DNA of 64,000 bases from Variovorax paradoxus (GTDB taxonomy: Bacteria; Pseudomonadota; Gammaproteobacteria; Burkholderiales; Burkholderiaceae_C), in NCBI RefSeq assembly GCF_018614875.1, contig NZ_JAGGNW010000002.1, positions 186,001 to 250,000 on the forward strand. The letters run 5' to 3'. Of this stretch, positions 27,606-35,246 are shown in pieces. Every line of letters begins with the position of its first letter. Within the stretch, counting starts at the first letter, position 1. The translations under genes and the position numbers were made by a program. The notes beneath the pieces were generated by a model. That model did not search any database and was not told the DNA's origin. It saw nothing but the letters and a program-made list of their open reading frames with translations.

Positions 27606-28757
27606 ATGCGCCTGAGCCAATTCATCAACGACAACATCGAACCCATTCTTGTCGAGTGGGAATCCTTTGCACGAACGATGATCCCACCGGCGGAGACCAT
27701 GTCCGTTGTCGAGTTGCGGGACCATGCGCATGGAATCCTGCTGGCCATTGCCAGCGAAATGGAATCCGCCCAGACCGAAAAGGAGCGCGAGGCGAAGTCC
27801 AAGGGGCTCGCGCTGCCGTTCCTGAAAGAGACTTTCGCCGCCGAACATGGCGGCCTGCGCCAGCGGGTGGGTTTCGACCTTTCTCAGTTGGGCGCGGAAT
27901 ATCGCGCGCTGCGGGCCACGGTTCTTCGTTTGTGGATGGGACACGTCGGCGTGGTCGATGCCGCGGTCCTGGAAGAGGTGGTGCGCTTCAACGAAGGCAT
28001 CGACCAGGGCCTCGCCGAGGCCATGGCCACCTATTCGGATCATGTCGCCAATTCCAGGGACACTTTCCTGGCCGTGCTGGGGCATGACCTGAGAAACCCC
28101 TTGAGCGCACTCAGCTCTTGCATTCATCTGCTCGAACTGGCGGGCGAGGCCAAGCCCAAGGAACGAACCCTCCAGATCGCCAGGCGAAGCGTTGCGTCGA
28201 TCAACGACATGGTCACCGACCTGCTCGAGTACACGCGCACCCGGCTCGGCCGCGGCATCGAGGTGGTTCCGCAGGAAGGCAACCTGAGCGCGTTGTGCCA
28301 GGAGGCTTTCGACGAGGTCTGCGCGGCCTATCCCAAGCGGGTGCTCGCTGCCGAGCTTCCGGCCGATGTGGTCCTGATGTTCGACCCACCCAGGATGCGC
28401 CAGGTCCTCACCAATCTGCTGAGCAATGCCGTGCAGCACGGGGACCCTGCCCATCCCGTCGGCCTGTTGATCCGGGACGAGGGCGAGCATGTGACCCTGA
28501 TCGTCAAGAACCAGGGAAGGCCGATTCCTCCCGATTCGATGCAGGTCATCTTCAACCCGCTGGTGCAGCTAGCGACACGGGAATCGGCGCCGCACGAGCG
28601 GCCCGCCACGAGCCTGGGCCTCGGCCTCTACATTGCGCGGGAGATCGTGACGGGACACGGCGGCACCATCACGGTGACGTCGTCCGCGGCGGAAGGCACG
28701 GCATTCACCGTCCATCTGCCTCGCGGCGGCAAGCAGGCGACCCAGCCCGGCGCGTGA
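27606..28757 (+). CDS. Sensor histidine kinase with RsbRD-like N-terminal domain
   Basis: 383 residues, cytoplasmic (no membrane helices). Residues 1-155 form an all-helical sensory domain of the RsbRD N-terminal type (FINDNIEPILVEWESFARTM, then FDLSQLGAEYRALRATVLRL). The dimerisation/phosphoacceptor helix carries the H-box VLGHDLRNPLSAL (His about residue 161). The ATPase domain has the N-box LTNLLSNAVQHG and the G-box SLGLGLYIAREIVTGHGG. No response regulator is adjacent. The ATG at 27606 follows a weak ribosome-binding site. Confidence 0.9.
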   Translation: MRLSQFINDNIEPILVEWESFARTMIPPAETMSVVELRDHAHGILLAIASEMESAQTEKEREAKSKGLALPFLKETFAAEHGGLRQRVGFDLSQLGAEYRALRATVLRLWMGHVGVVDAAVLEEVVRFNEGIDQGLAEAMATYSDHVANSRDTFLAVLGHDLRNPLSALSSCIHLLELAGEAKPKERTLQIARRSVASINDMVTDLLEYTRTRLGRGIEVVPQEGNLSALCQEAFDEVCAAYPKRVLAAELPADVVLMFDPPRMRQVLTNLLSNAVQHGDPAHPVGLLIRDEGEHVTLIVKNQGRPIPPDSMQVIFNPLVQLATRESAPHERPATSLGLGLYIAREIVTGHGGTITVTSSAAEGTAFTVHLPRGGKQATQPGA

Positions 28758-28894
28758 GGCCGACAGGCGCCGCGCAGCTATCCATTGCATAGCGCCGACG
28801 ACCGGGCCGGCCGGCCATGAAGACTTTGGACTACAAGCCGGATTTCCGGCCGCGTCTAGCTTGCTCCTGTCGAAACATCAACAAGGAGATCTCG

Positions 28895-29338
28895 ATGAAG
28901 CTGACACGACGTATTGCACCGACCCTGGTTGCGGTTCTCATGGGCGCCTGCGTGGCCCCGCTCGCATTGGCTGCGGGTGGCGGCGCGGGAGGCGGTGGTG
29001 GCGGTGGCGCTGGCGGCGGCGGCGGCGGCAGCAGTGCCGGCGCAGGCGTCGGTGCGGGTGCGGGTGCGGGCGGCAATGGCGCCGGCGCGGCCAGTGGGTC
29101 CAATGCCTCGGCCAATGCAGCCACTCCGGCGACACCCGCCACGCCTGCAACGCCGGCCACGGCCACATCGCCTGCAACGCCAGCCACGCCTGCGACACCG
29201 GCCACGCCGTCGCCACAATCTTCGTCGTCCTCTTCCACCATGTCTGCAACGCCCGCGACGCCGGCCGTGCCCGGTTCCAAGGCCGACAGCACGACGACGA
29301 CGCCTGCAGTGCCTGCGACGCCGGCACCTAAGAGGTAA
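28895..29338 (+). CDS. Exported Gly-rich and Ala-Thr-Pro-repeat protein
   Basis: 147 residues. A cleavable signal peptide (RRIAPTLVAVLMGACVAPLA) is followed by a glycine/serine-rich stretch (residues about 28-75), then repeated ATP tripeptides interrupted by short Ser/Gln runs, ending in a Lys-Arg. No folded domain is apparent; the mature part should be extended and disordered in the periplasm or at the surface. The start at 28895 fits the AAGGAG ribosome-binding site. Low complexity makes the precise repeat number prone to slippage or assembly error. Confidence 0.75.
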   Translation: MKLTRRIAPTLVAVLMGACVAPLALAAGGGAGGGGGGGAGGGGGGSSAGAGVGAGAGAGGNGAGAASGSNASANAATPATPATPATPATATSPATPATPATPATPSPQSSSSSSTMSATPATPAVPGSKADSTTTTPAVPATPAPKR

Positions 29339-29348
29339 GGGGCGATCG

Positions 29349-29403
29349 GGATCAGGCCAGCTGACCGCTGGCCACCTGGATCAGGCCAGCTGACCGCTGG
29401 CCA
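29349..29403. repeat. 26-bp direct repeat duplicating the end of the response-regulator gene
   Basis: Two identical 26-bp copies (29349-29374 and 29378-29403), 29 bp apart start to start. The second copy contains the last codons and stop of the minus-strand regulator; the first is an extra copy behind it. Each includes GGCCAGC-GGTCA-GCTGGCC (read on the minus strand), a 7-bp hairpin, so the pair may work as a tandem transcription-end structure between convergent genes. Confidence 0.8.
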
Positions 29404-30286
29404 GTGCCGCCGCGGCAGCGCGCGTCTCGACGCCCAGCTTCTCGAAGATGTGCTCGAGGTGCTTGTTGACCGTGCGCGGGCTGGTGCCGAGGATTTCGCC
29501 GATGTCTCGATTGGTCTTGCCCTTGGCAAGCCATGAGAGCACCTCGGTTTCGCGCGGCGTGAGTGCCGCTTCGGCAAGCCGGGTCGAGGGCGTGCCCGCA
29601 ACCCCGTCGCGCTGTGTCGCGAACAGAAGCATGGTTTCGCCGAGCGCGGCGGCGCCCAGGTTGCGAACCGAGATCCGTGTGCCTGTCGCCGTGACCAGTG
29701 CAATGGCCGCACCGGGCGCAAGCGCGGGTTGCAGCGCCGCCGGCAGCAACCCGGCGGCCGGTGGCGCATCGAGCGCGTTCAGCCACAGCGCCGCCTGCGG
29801 CGAGCGCCATGCGATGCGCCCGTGCGCATCGACGAAAACCACGCCCATGCCAGCCACGTCGACCGCGTCGCGCGCCATGCGGGTGATGCGCGCGTTGCGC
29901 GTGTGCGTGTGCAGCCGCGCGAGCACCTCCTGCGCGCGGATCGGCTTCACCACGTAGTCCACGCCGCCGCATTCGAAGCCCTCGACCACATGCGCCGTTT
30001 CCGAGAGGCCGGTCATGAACAGCACCGGAATGTGCGCGAGCGCCGCGTTGGCCTTGATGCGCCGGCAGGTCTCGAAGCCCGAAAGGCCGGGCATCAGGCC
30101 GTCGAGCAGGATGGCGTCCGGCACCACCAGCTCGAGCCGCTGCAGCGCGGCCTCGCCGTCGGCCGCCACCAGCACGGTGTAGCCGCTGGACTCGAGCGTG
30201 TCGCACAGCATGCCGAGGCTGCTGGGGGCGTCGTCCACCACCAGCACCACGGGGCGTTCGGTTTCAGGGGGCGAGCGTGTCTGCAT
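29381..30286 (-). CDS. Two-component response regulator, REC-linker-LuxR HTH
   Basis: 301 residues. An N-terminal receiver domain (VVLVVDDAPSSLGM; phosphoacceptor Asp in AILLDGLMPGLSG; the conserved Lys in YVVKPIRAQE) is followed by a PAS-like linker (residues about 130-225, MGVVFVDAHGRIAWRSP). The C-terminal LuxR-type HTH reads LTPRETEVLSWLAKGKTNRD and SPRTVNKHLEHIFEKLGVET. The ATG at 30286 is preferred over a TTG four codons upstream. Its 5' end overlaps the kinase gene by 23 bp, so the two are cotranscribed and almost certainly cognate partners. The likely target is the divergent urt-fmd operon; that is inferred from position only. Confidence 0.9.
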   Translation of the reverse strand: MQTRSPPETERPVVLVVDDAPSSLGMLCDTLESSGYTVLVAADGEAALQRLELVVPDAILLDGLMPGLSGFETCRRIKANAALAHIPVLFMTGLSETAHVVEGFECGGVDYVVKPIRAQEVLARLHTHTRNARITRMARDAVDVAGMGVVFVDAHGRIAWRSPQAALWLNALDAPPAAGLLPAALQPALAPGAAIALVTATGTRISVRNLGAAALGETMLLFATQRDGVAGTPSTRLAEAALTPRETEVLSWLAKGKTNRDIGEILGTSPRTVNKHLEHIFEKLGVETRAAAAALASGQLA

Positions 30287-33200
30287 CTTGTTCTGCAAGT
30301 GCCTTGCGAAGGTTGTCGAGTTCGAAGCGGTTGACCATGCCGCGCAGCCAGGTGCAGGTCACGGCGGCTGGCGGGGATGCGGCGGCGAGCCGGTCGAGCA
30401 CCTGGTGGAGGCCGCGCACGTGGCCCATCTGCACCAGCCGCATCAGCTCGGCGCGGTCGTCTTCCGAGAGCGCGAGCTGTCCCGGCCGCGGCGCGGTGTC
30501 GACGGTGGGTGGCATTGCCTCGCTCGACGCCAGCCATTCGAGCCCGAGGTGGCGTTCCAGCGTGGCGATCAGCTGCGACTCGATGACCGGCTTGCCCACG
30601 AAGGCCTGGCAGCCGGCGGCGCGCAGCAGTTCGCCCTGGTTCTCGAACATGTTGGCCGAGACGATGATGATCGGCAGCCGGTCGAAGCCCGAGGCGCGCA
30701 CCAGTGCCGCGGTCTGCCAGCCGTCCATGTCGTCCATGGTGAGGTCCAGCAGGATCGCGGAGGGCAGGTTCTCGCGCAGGCTGTCCAGGCATTCGGTGCC
30801 GCTCGCGGCCTCGCGCACCTCGAAGCCCAGCGGCGCGAGCATGCCGGCCAGCATCTGGCGCTGCACCGGCTGGTCGTCGACCACCAGCAGCGTGCGGCGC
30901 GCGCCGATGTAGCCCGACACCGGCCGCCGTGTCTCCGCCTGCGGGCCGGGGTCGGCCACTTCGCGCAGATACACCCGCACGCTGAAGGTGCTGCCCGCGG
31001 GCGAGGTGGCGGCCAGCGCCAGCTCGCCGCCCATCAGCGAGGTGAGAAGGCCGGTGATGGTGAGGCCGAGGCCCGTGCCAGGCTCGCCGCGACGGCGCCC
31101 GGCGGCCCCGCGCTCGAACGGAAGAAAAATGCGCTGGTGGTCCTGCGGCGCCACGCCGATGCCGGTGTCGACCACGTCGAAGCGCAGCACTTCGCGCCGT
31201 GCGTCGACATGCAGCATGACCGTGCCGCTGTCGGTGAAGCGCACCGCATTGGCCAGCAGGTTGATGAGGATCTGGCGCAGCCGCTTGGCATCGGCATGCA
31301 CCCAGGGCGGCAGCCGCCCGCTGTGGGTGTAGATGAACGCAAGGCCCTTGTTCTCCGCCTGCGGCCGCACCATGTGCACGAGCTCGTCGAGAAAGGCCGG
31401 CAGCGCGAGCGGGGCAGGCTCCAGCTGCAGGCGGCCGGCCTCGATGCGCGCCAGGTCGAGCAGCCCGTCGATCAGGCCGAGCATGTGCTCGCCGCTGCGC
31501 TGGATGGTCTGCACCGCTTCGCGCGGCGGCGCCACGGCTTCGCCCTTGAGCAGGATCTGCGAGTAGCCGAGGATGCTGTTGAGCGGCGTGCGCAGTTCGT
31601 GCGTCATGCCGGCCACGTAGCGGGTCTTGGCCTGGTTGGCGGCTTCGGCGGCTTCCTTCGCGGTCTGCAGCGCGGCGTCGGTGCGCTGGTGGGCCTCGAT
31701 CTCGATGGTCAGCAGGTGGTTGTGGCGGTTCGATTCCTCCTGCGCCATCTGCCGGCTCTCGCTGCCCAGCACGATCCACCAGGCGGCCACCGCCGCCACC
31801 AGCGACAGCAGCGCGAACACCTTGAGGAAGGCGCTGCGCAGGGCCGGGTCCACGGCATCCGCGCCCACGATGGCCTCCTGCGCATACACCACGCCCATCA
31901 CCGTGGCCAGCAGCGCCACCAGCGAGGTGGCCACCATCAGGTAATGCGCCACGCGAAAGTTGAGCCGGCCCGACAGCGCTGTCGGCAGCAGCGCCTTGAG
32001 CCAGCCGCTCATCTGCTCGGCCGCGCGGGAGTCGGTCTTGCAGCGGTCGTGGCAGCGCGATTCCAGCGTGCAGCACAGCGAGCAGATCGGCGCGCTGTAG
32101 GCCGGGCAGTGCGCCATGTCCTCGGACTCGAAGCTGTTGTCGCACACCGAGCACTTCACGATCTGTCCGGGTGTCCAGCGCCGGATGTCGTTGCGCGCCA
32201 GGTAGTAGCGCCCGCGCGTGCGCCAGGCCAGGAGCGGCGAGACGAGCAGCGCCGTTGCCAGCGCGATGAAGGGCGAGAACGCGCGTGCCCAGTGCCCCAG
32301 CACGCCCGAATAGGCCAGCATGGCGAGCGCGGCCGCCACCAGCATCGCACCCAGGCCGACCGGGTTGATGTCGTACAGGTGCGCGCGCTTGAACTCGATG
32401 GTGCGCGGGCTCCAGCCCAGCGGCTTGTTGATGACCAGGTCGGCCACTAGCGCGCCGACCCAGGCGATGGCGATGTTGCTGTAGAAGCCCAGCACGTGCT
32501 CGAGCGCCGCGAACACGCCCAGCGTCATCAGCAATATCGCGATGACCACGTTGAACACCAGCCACACCACGCGCCCCGGATGGCTGTGCGTGAGCCGCGC
32601 GAAGAAGTTCGACCACGCCAGCGAGCCCGCGTAGGCGTTGGTGAGGTTGATCTTCATCTGCGAGACCACCACGAACAGCGTGGTGATCGCAAGCACCCAG
32701 GCCGGATCGCGCAGCACGTACGAAAAGCCCGTGAGGTACATCAGCGTGGGCTCGACGGCGTGCCGGCCCGGAATCTCGTGCTGGAGCGCAAGAAAGGCCA
32801 GGAAGGCGCCACCCATCATCTTGAGCATGCCCGGCACGATCCAGCCCGGGCCCGCCACCAGCACCGCGGCCCACCAGCGGCCCCGGTTGGCCGCGGTCTT
32901 TTCGGGCAGGAAGCGCAGGTAGTCGACCTGCTCGCCGATCTGCACCACCAGCGAGAAAGCCACCGTGGCGGCGGCGCCGAACATCAGCGGATCGAAGCTG
33001 CTGCTGTCGGAAGTGCGGCCCACCAGGCCCGTGAAGTCGGCATACAGCTCGGGCTTCTTCACCAGCACCGCGATGAAGGGGCAGACGAACAGCACGATCC
33101 AGATCGGCTGCGTCCACAGCTGCAGCCCCGAGATGAGCGTGATGCCGCGCATCACCAGCGGCACGATCACGATCGACGACAGCAGGTAGAGCAGCGGCAG

Positions 33201-33650
33201 CGGCCAGTCGAGGTACAGCTGCAGCGCCAGCGCGAGGATGGCCGCCTCCAGCGCGAAGAAGATGAAGGTGAAGCTCGCGTAGATCAGCGAGGTGAGGGTG
33301 GAGCCCAGGTAGCCGAAGCCCGCGCCGCGCGTGAGCAGGTCCATGTCCACGCCATGCCGGGCCGCGTAGTAGGAGATCGGCAGGCCCGTGAGGAAGGTGA
33401 TGAGCCCCACCACCAGGATGGCCCACAGCGCGTTCGAGAAGCCGTAGCTCAGCGCAATGGCGCCGCCGATGGCCTCCAGCGCGAGGAACGAGGTGGCGCC
33501 GAAGGCCGCGTTGGCGACACGGAACTCCGACCACTTGCGAAAGCTGCGCGGCGTGTAGCGCAGCGCGTAGTCCTCCAGCGTTTCGTTCGCGACCCACGCG
33601 TTGTAGTCGCGGCGGATGCGAAAGATCTTCTGGCCGGTGACGGTTTGCAT
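30264..33650 (-). CDS. NCS1-type permease fused to a hybrid histidine kinase
   Basis: 1128 residues. Residues about 1-490 are a 12-helix transporter-like domain resembling the NCS1 purine/cytosine/allantoin permeases (YNAWVANETLEDYALRYTPR; GAGFGYLGSTLTSLIYASFT; SQMKINLTNAYAGSLAWSNF). A Cys-rich segment (residues about 498-535: CSVCDNSF, then CPAY, ICSLCC, CHDRC) looks like a metal site. Two more membrane helices follow, then a coiled coil, HisKA with H-box GMTHELRTPLNSILGY (His about 682), HATPase with LINLLANAVRFTDSG and GTGLGLTI, a receiver domain (LLVVDDQP near 917; Asp in AILLDLTMDDMDG) and a helical tail. It should sense or transport a nitrogenous solute and signal to the next gene. The ATG at 33650 begins the permease homology; a longer frame from 33737 is less likely. 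Confidence 0.88.
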   Translation of the reverse strand: MQTVTGQKIFRIRRDYNAWVANETLEDYALRYTPRSFRKWSEFRVANAAFGATSFLALEAIGGAIALSYGFSNALWAILVVGLITFLTGLPISYYAARHGVDMDLLTRGAGFGYLGSTLTSLIYASFTFIFFALEAAILALALQLYLDWPLPLLYLLSSIVIVPLVMRGITLISGLQLWTQPIWIVLFVCPFIAVLVKKPELYADFTGLVGRTSDSSSFDPLMFGAAATVAFSLVVQIGEQVDYLRFLPEKTAANRGRWWAAVLVAGPGWIVPGMLKMMGGAFLAFLALQHEIPGRHAVEPTLMYLTGFSYVLRDPAWVLAITTLFVVVSQMKINLTNAYAGSLAWSNFFARLTHSHPGRVVWLVFNVVIAILLMTLGVFAALEHVLGFYSNIAIAWVGALVADLVINKPLGWSPRTIEFKRAHLYDINPVGLGAMLVAAALAMLAYSGVLGHWARAFSPFIALATALLVSPLLAWRTRGRYYLARNDIRRWTPGQIVKCSVCDNSFESEDMAHCPAYSAPICSLCCTLESRCHDRCKTDSRAAEQMSGWLKALLPTALSGRLNFRVAHYLMVATSLVALLATVMGVVYAQEAIVGADAVDPALRSAFLKVFALLSLVAAVAAWWIVLGSESRQMAQEESNRHNHLLTIEIEAHQRTDAALQTAKEAAEAANQAKTRYVAGMTHELRTPLNSILGYSQILLKGEAVAPPREAVQTIQRSGEHMLGLIDGLLDLARIEAGRLQLEPAPLALPAFLDELVHMVRPQAENKGLAFIYTHSGRLPPWVHADAKRLRQILINLLANAVRFTDSGTVMLHVDARREVLRFDVVDTGIGVAPQDHQRIFLPFERGAAGRRRGEPGTGLGLTITGLLTSLMGGELALAATSPAGSTFSVRVYLREVADPGPQAETRRPVSGYIGARRTLLVVDDQPVQRQMLAGMLAPLGFEVREAASGTECLDSLRENLPSAILLDLTMDDMDGWQTAALVRASGFDRLPIIIVSANMFENQGELLRAAGCQAFVGKPVIESQLIATLERHLGLEWLASSEAMPPTVDTAPRPGQLALSEDDRAELMRLVQMGHVRGLHQVLDRLAAASPPAAVTCTWLRGMVNRFELDNLRKALAEQDADTLAP

Positions 33651-33848
33651 GGTGGGCTCTTGCGGCGAGGGGGGCGGTGGCATGCAGGCAGACACAGCAA
33701 GAAGCGCTCCCTGCATTTCTTCGGCCCGCCTGTGCACGGCTTGCGAGTCTGGCCGCAGGCGCAGCCGCGGCCGCTACGTTGAATGACGTATTCGCGGCAG
33801 CGCGGGTGATTTCTAAAGTACCAGCCATGGTGCTCGGGCACCGTCCGA

Positions 33849-33865
33849 TGCACTTCGATGGTGCG
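33849..33865. promoter_or_regulatory. NtrC-like binding site upstream of urtA
   Basis: The 17-mer TGCACTTCGATGGTGCG keeps the outer half-sites of the NtrC consensus (TGCAC, six bases, GGTGC) with correct spacing. It sits 37 bp before the urtA start in the divergent interval with the permease-kinase. A second pair of half-sites in the opposite arrangement (GGTGC...GCACC, 33829-33842) lies next to it. No good sigma-54 promoter is visible downstream. Confidence 0.5.
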
Positions 33866-33902
33866 GCGGCTCTCCTTCCAACAACCTGCCTGGAGTTTCC
33901 TG

Positions 33903-35171
33903 ATGTCGCGTGATTCAGAAGATCTTTCTCTCGATGCCCTGGCATTGCGCCGCCGCCGACTGTTGCAGGGCGCCGCCGCGCTGCCCGTGATGGGCCTGAG
34001 CGGCCTGAGCTTCGGCCAGTCGCAGTTCCCCACGGCCAAGGTCAACACCACCAAGCTGGCGGTGACCGACACCGAAGTGACGGTGGGCCAGCTGCATTCG
34101 TCCTCCGGCACCATGGCCATTTCGGAAACCGGCTCCATCCAGGCCGAGCAGCTCGCCATCGACCAGATCAACGCGATGGGCGGCATCCTCGGCCGCAAGA
34201 TCAAGGTCATCAAGGAAGACGGCGCCTCGGACTGGCCGACCTTCGCCGAGAAGTCGAAGAAGCTGCTGGTCAACGACCATTGCGCCGCCGTCTTCGGCTG
34301 CTGGACCAGCGCCTCGCGCAAGGCCGTGCTGCCGGTGTTCGAGAAGGAGAACGGCCTCTTGTACTACCCGACCTTCTACGAAGGCCTGGAGCAGAGCAAG
34401 AACGTCATCTACACCGGCCAGGAAGCCACGCAGCAGATCATCTGGGGCTTGGACTGGGGTGCGAAGGAGAAGAAGGCCAAGACCTTCTTCCTCGTCGGCT
34501 CCGACTACATCTGGCCGCGCACGTCCATGAAGATCGCACGCAAGCACATCGAGAACTTCCAGAAGGGTTCGGTCAAGGGCGAGGAGTACTACCCGCTGGG
34601 CCACACCAACTTCAACTCGCTGATCAACAAGATCAAGGTGGCCAAGCCCGACTGCATCTTCGCGGCCGTGGTGGGCGGCTCGAACGTGGCCTTCTACAAG
34701 CAGCTGAAGGCTGCGGGCATCACGGGCGACAAGCAGTTCCTGCTGACGCTGGCCGTGACGGAAGACGAGATGACCGGCGTGGGCGGCGAGAACTTCGCGG
34801 GCTTCTATTCGTCGATGAAGTATTTCCAGTCGCTCGACAACCCGAACAACAAGAAGTTCGTGGAAGCCTTCAAGGCGAAGTACGGCAAGGACGCGGTGAT
34901 CGGCGACGTCACGCAGGCGGGCTACCTCGGCCCGTGGCTCTGGAAGGCGGCGGTGGAGAAGGCCGGCAGCTTCGACGTGGACAAGGTGGTGGCGGGTTCG
35001 CCGGGCATCGAGCTCAAGACCGCGCCCGAGGGGTACGTGAAGCTCGATGCGAACCACCACCTGTGGAGCAAGGCGCGCATCGGGCAGGGGCAGATGGACG
35101 GGACGTTCAAGGTGGTGGCGGAATCGGCTGAATTGATCAAGCCCGATCCGTTCCCGAAGGGCTACCAGTAA
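33903..35171 (+). CDS. urtA: Urea/short-chain amide ABC transporter, substrate-binding protein
   Basis: 422 residues. An N-terminal twin-Arg-like signal (LRRRRLLQGAAALPVMGLSG) is followed by a periplasmic binding protein of the UrtA/AmiC type. Hallmarks are VGQLHSSSGTMAISETGSIQ, FGCWTSASRKAVLPVFEKEN, LLYYPTFYEGLEQSKNVIYT and GYLGPWLWKAAVEKA. It delivers urea, or short amides in FmdD-like members, to the membrane complex. The ATG at 33903 has a GGAG ribosome-binding site. It is the first gene of a seven-gene operon and is divergent from the permease-kinase. Confidence 0.94.
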   Translation: MSRDSEDLSLDALALRRRRLLQGAAALPVMGLSGLSFGQSQFPTAKVNTTKLAVTDTEVTVGQLHSSSGTMAISETGSIQAEQLAIDQINAMGGILGRKIKVIKEDGASDWPTFAEKSKKLLVNDHCAAVFGCWTSASRKAVLPVFEKENGLLYYPTFYEGLEQSKNVIYTGQEATQQIIWGLDWGAKEKKAKTFFLVGSDYIWPRTSMKIARKHIENFQKGSVKGEEYYPLGHTNFNSLINKIKVAKPDCIFAAVVGGSNVAFYKQLKAAGITGDKQFLLTLAVTEDEMTGVGGENFAGFYSSMKYFQSLDNPNNKKFVEAFKAKYGKDAVIGDVTQAGYLGPWLWKAAVEKAGSFDVDKVVAGSPGIELKTAPEGYVKLDANHHLWSKARIGQGQMDGTFKVVAESAELIKPDPFPKGYQ

Positions 35172-35195
35172 GTCGGCAGTCGACCCTCACCCCAA

Positions 35196-35219
35196 CCCTC
35201 TCCCGCGTGCGGGAGAGGG
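35196..35219. repeat. REP-like palindrome between urtA and urtB
   Basis: CCCTCTCCCGC and GCGGGAGAGGG form an 11-bp perfect stem with a 2-nt loop, preceded by ACCCTCACCCCAA. This is a common repetitive palindrome in proteobacterial genomes. Between urtA and urtB it probably protects the urtA message and lowers downstream expression, a known arrangement for binding-protein genes. Confidence 0.8.
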
Positions 35220-35246
35220 AGCCAATCCAACTCCGGAACCTCCGCC

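Noticed and set aside
29120..29330. Regularly spaced short repeats that could be mistaken for a CRISPR array
   Set aside because: They are in-frame Ala-Thr-Pro codon repeats within an exported protein, with no unique spacers.
30198..32450. A 750-codon plus-strand ORF opposite the permease-kinase gene
   Set aside because: It is the antisense shadow of a clearly recognisable gene, with His/Arg/Gln/Ala-rich composition typical of such frames at high GC.
33651..33848. A sigma-54 promoter (GG-N10-GC) near urtA
   Set aside because: Only a poor match exists, on the wrong side of the NtrC-like box relative to urtA.
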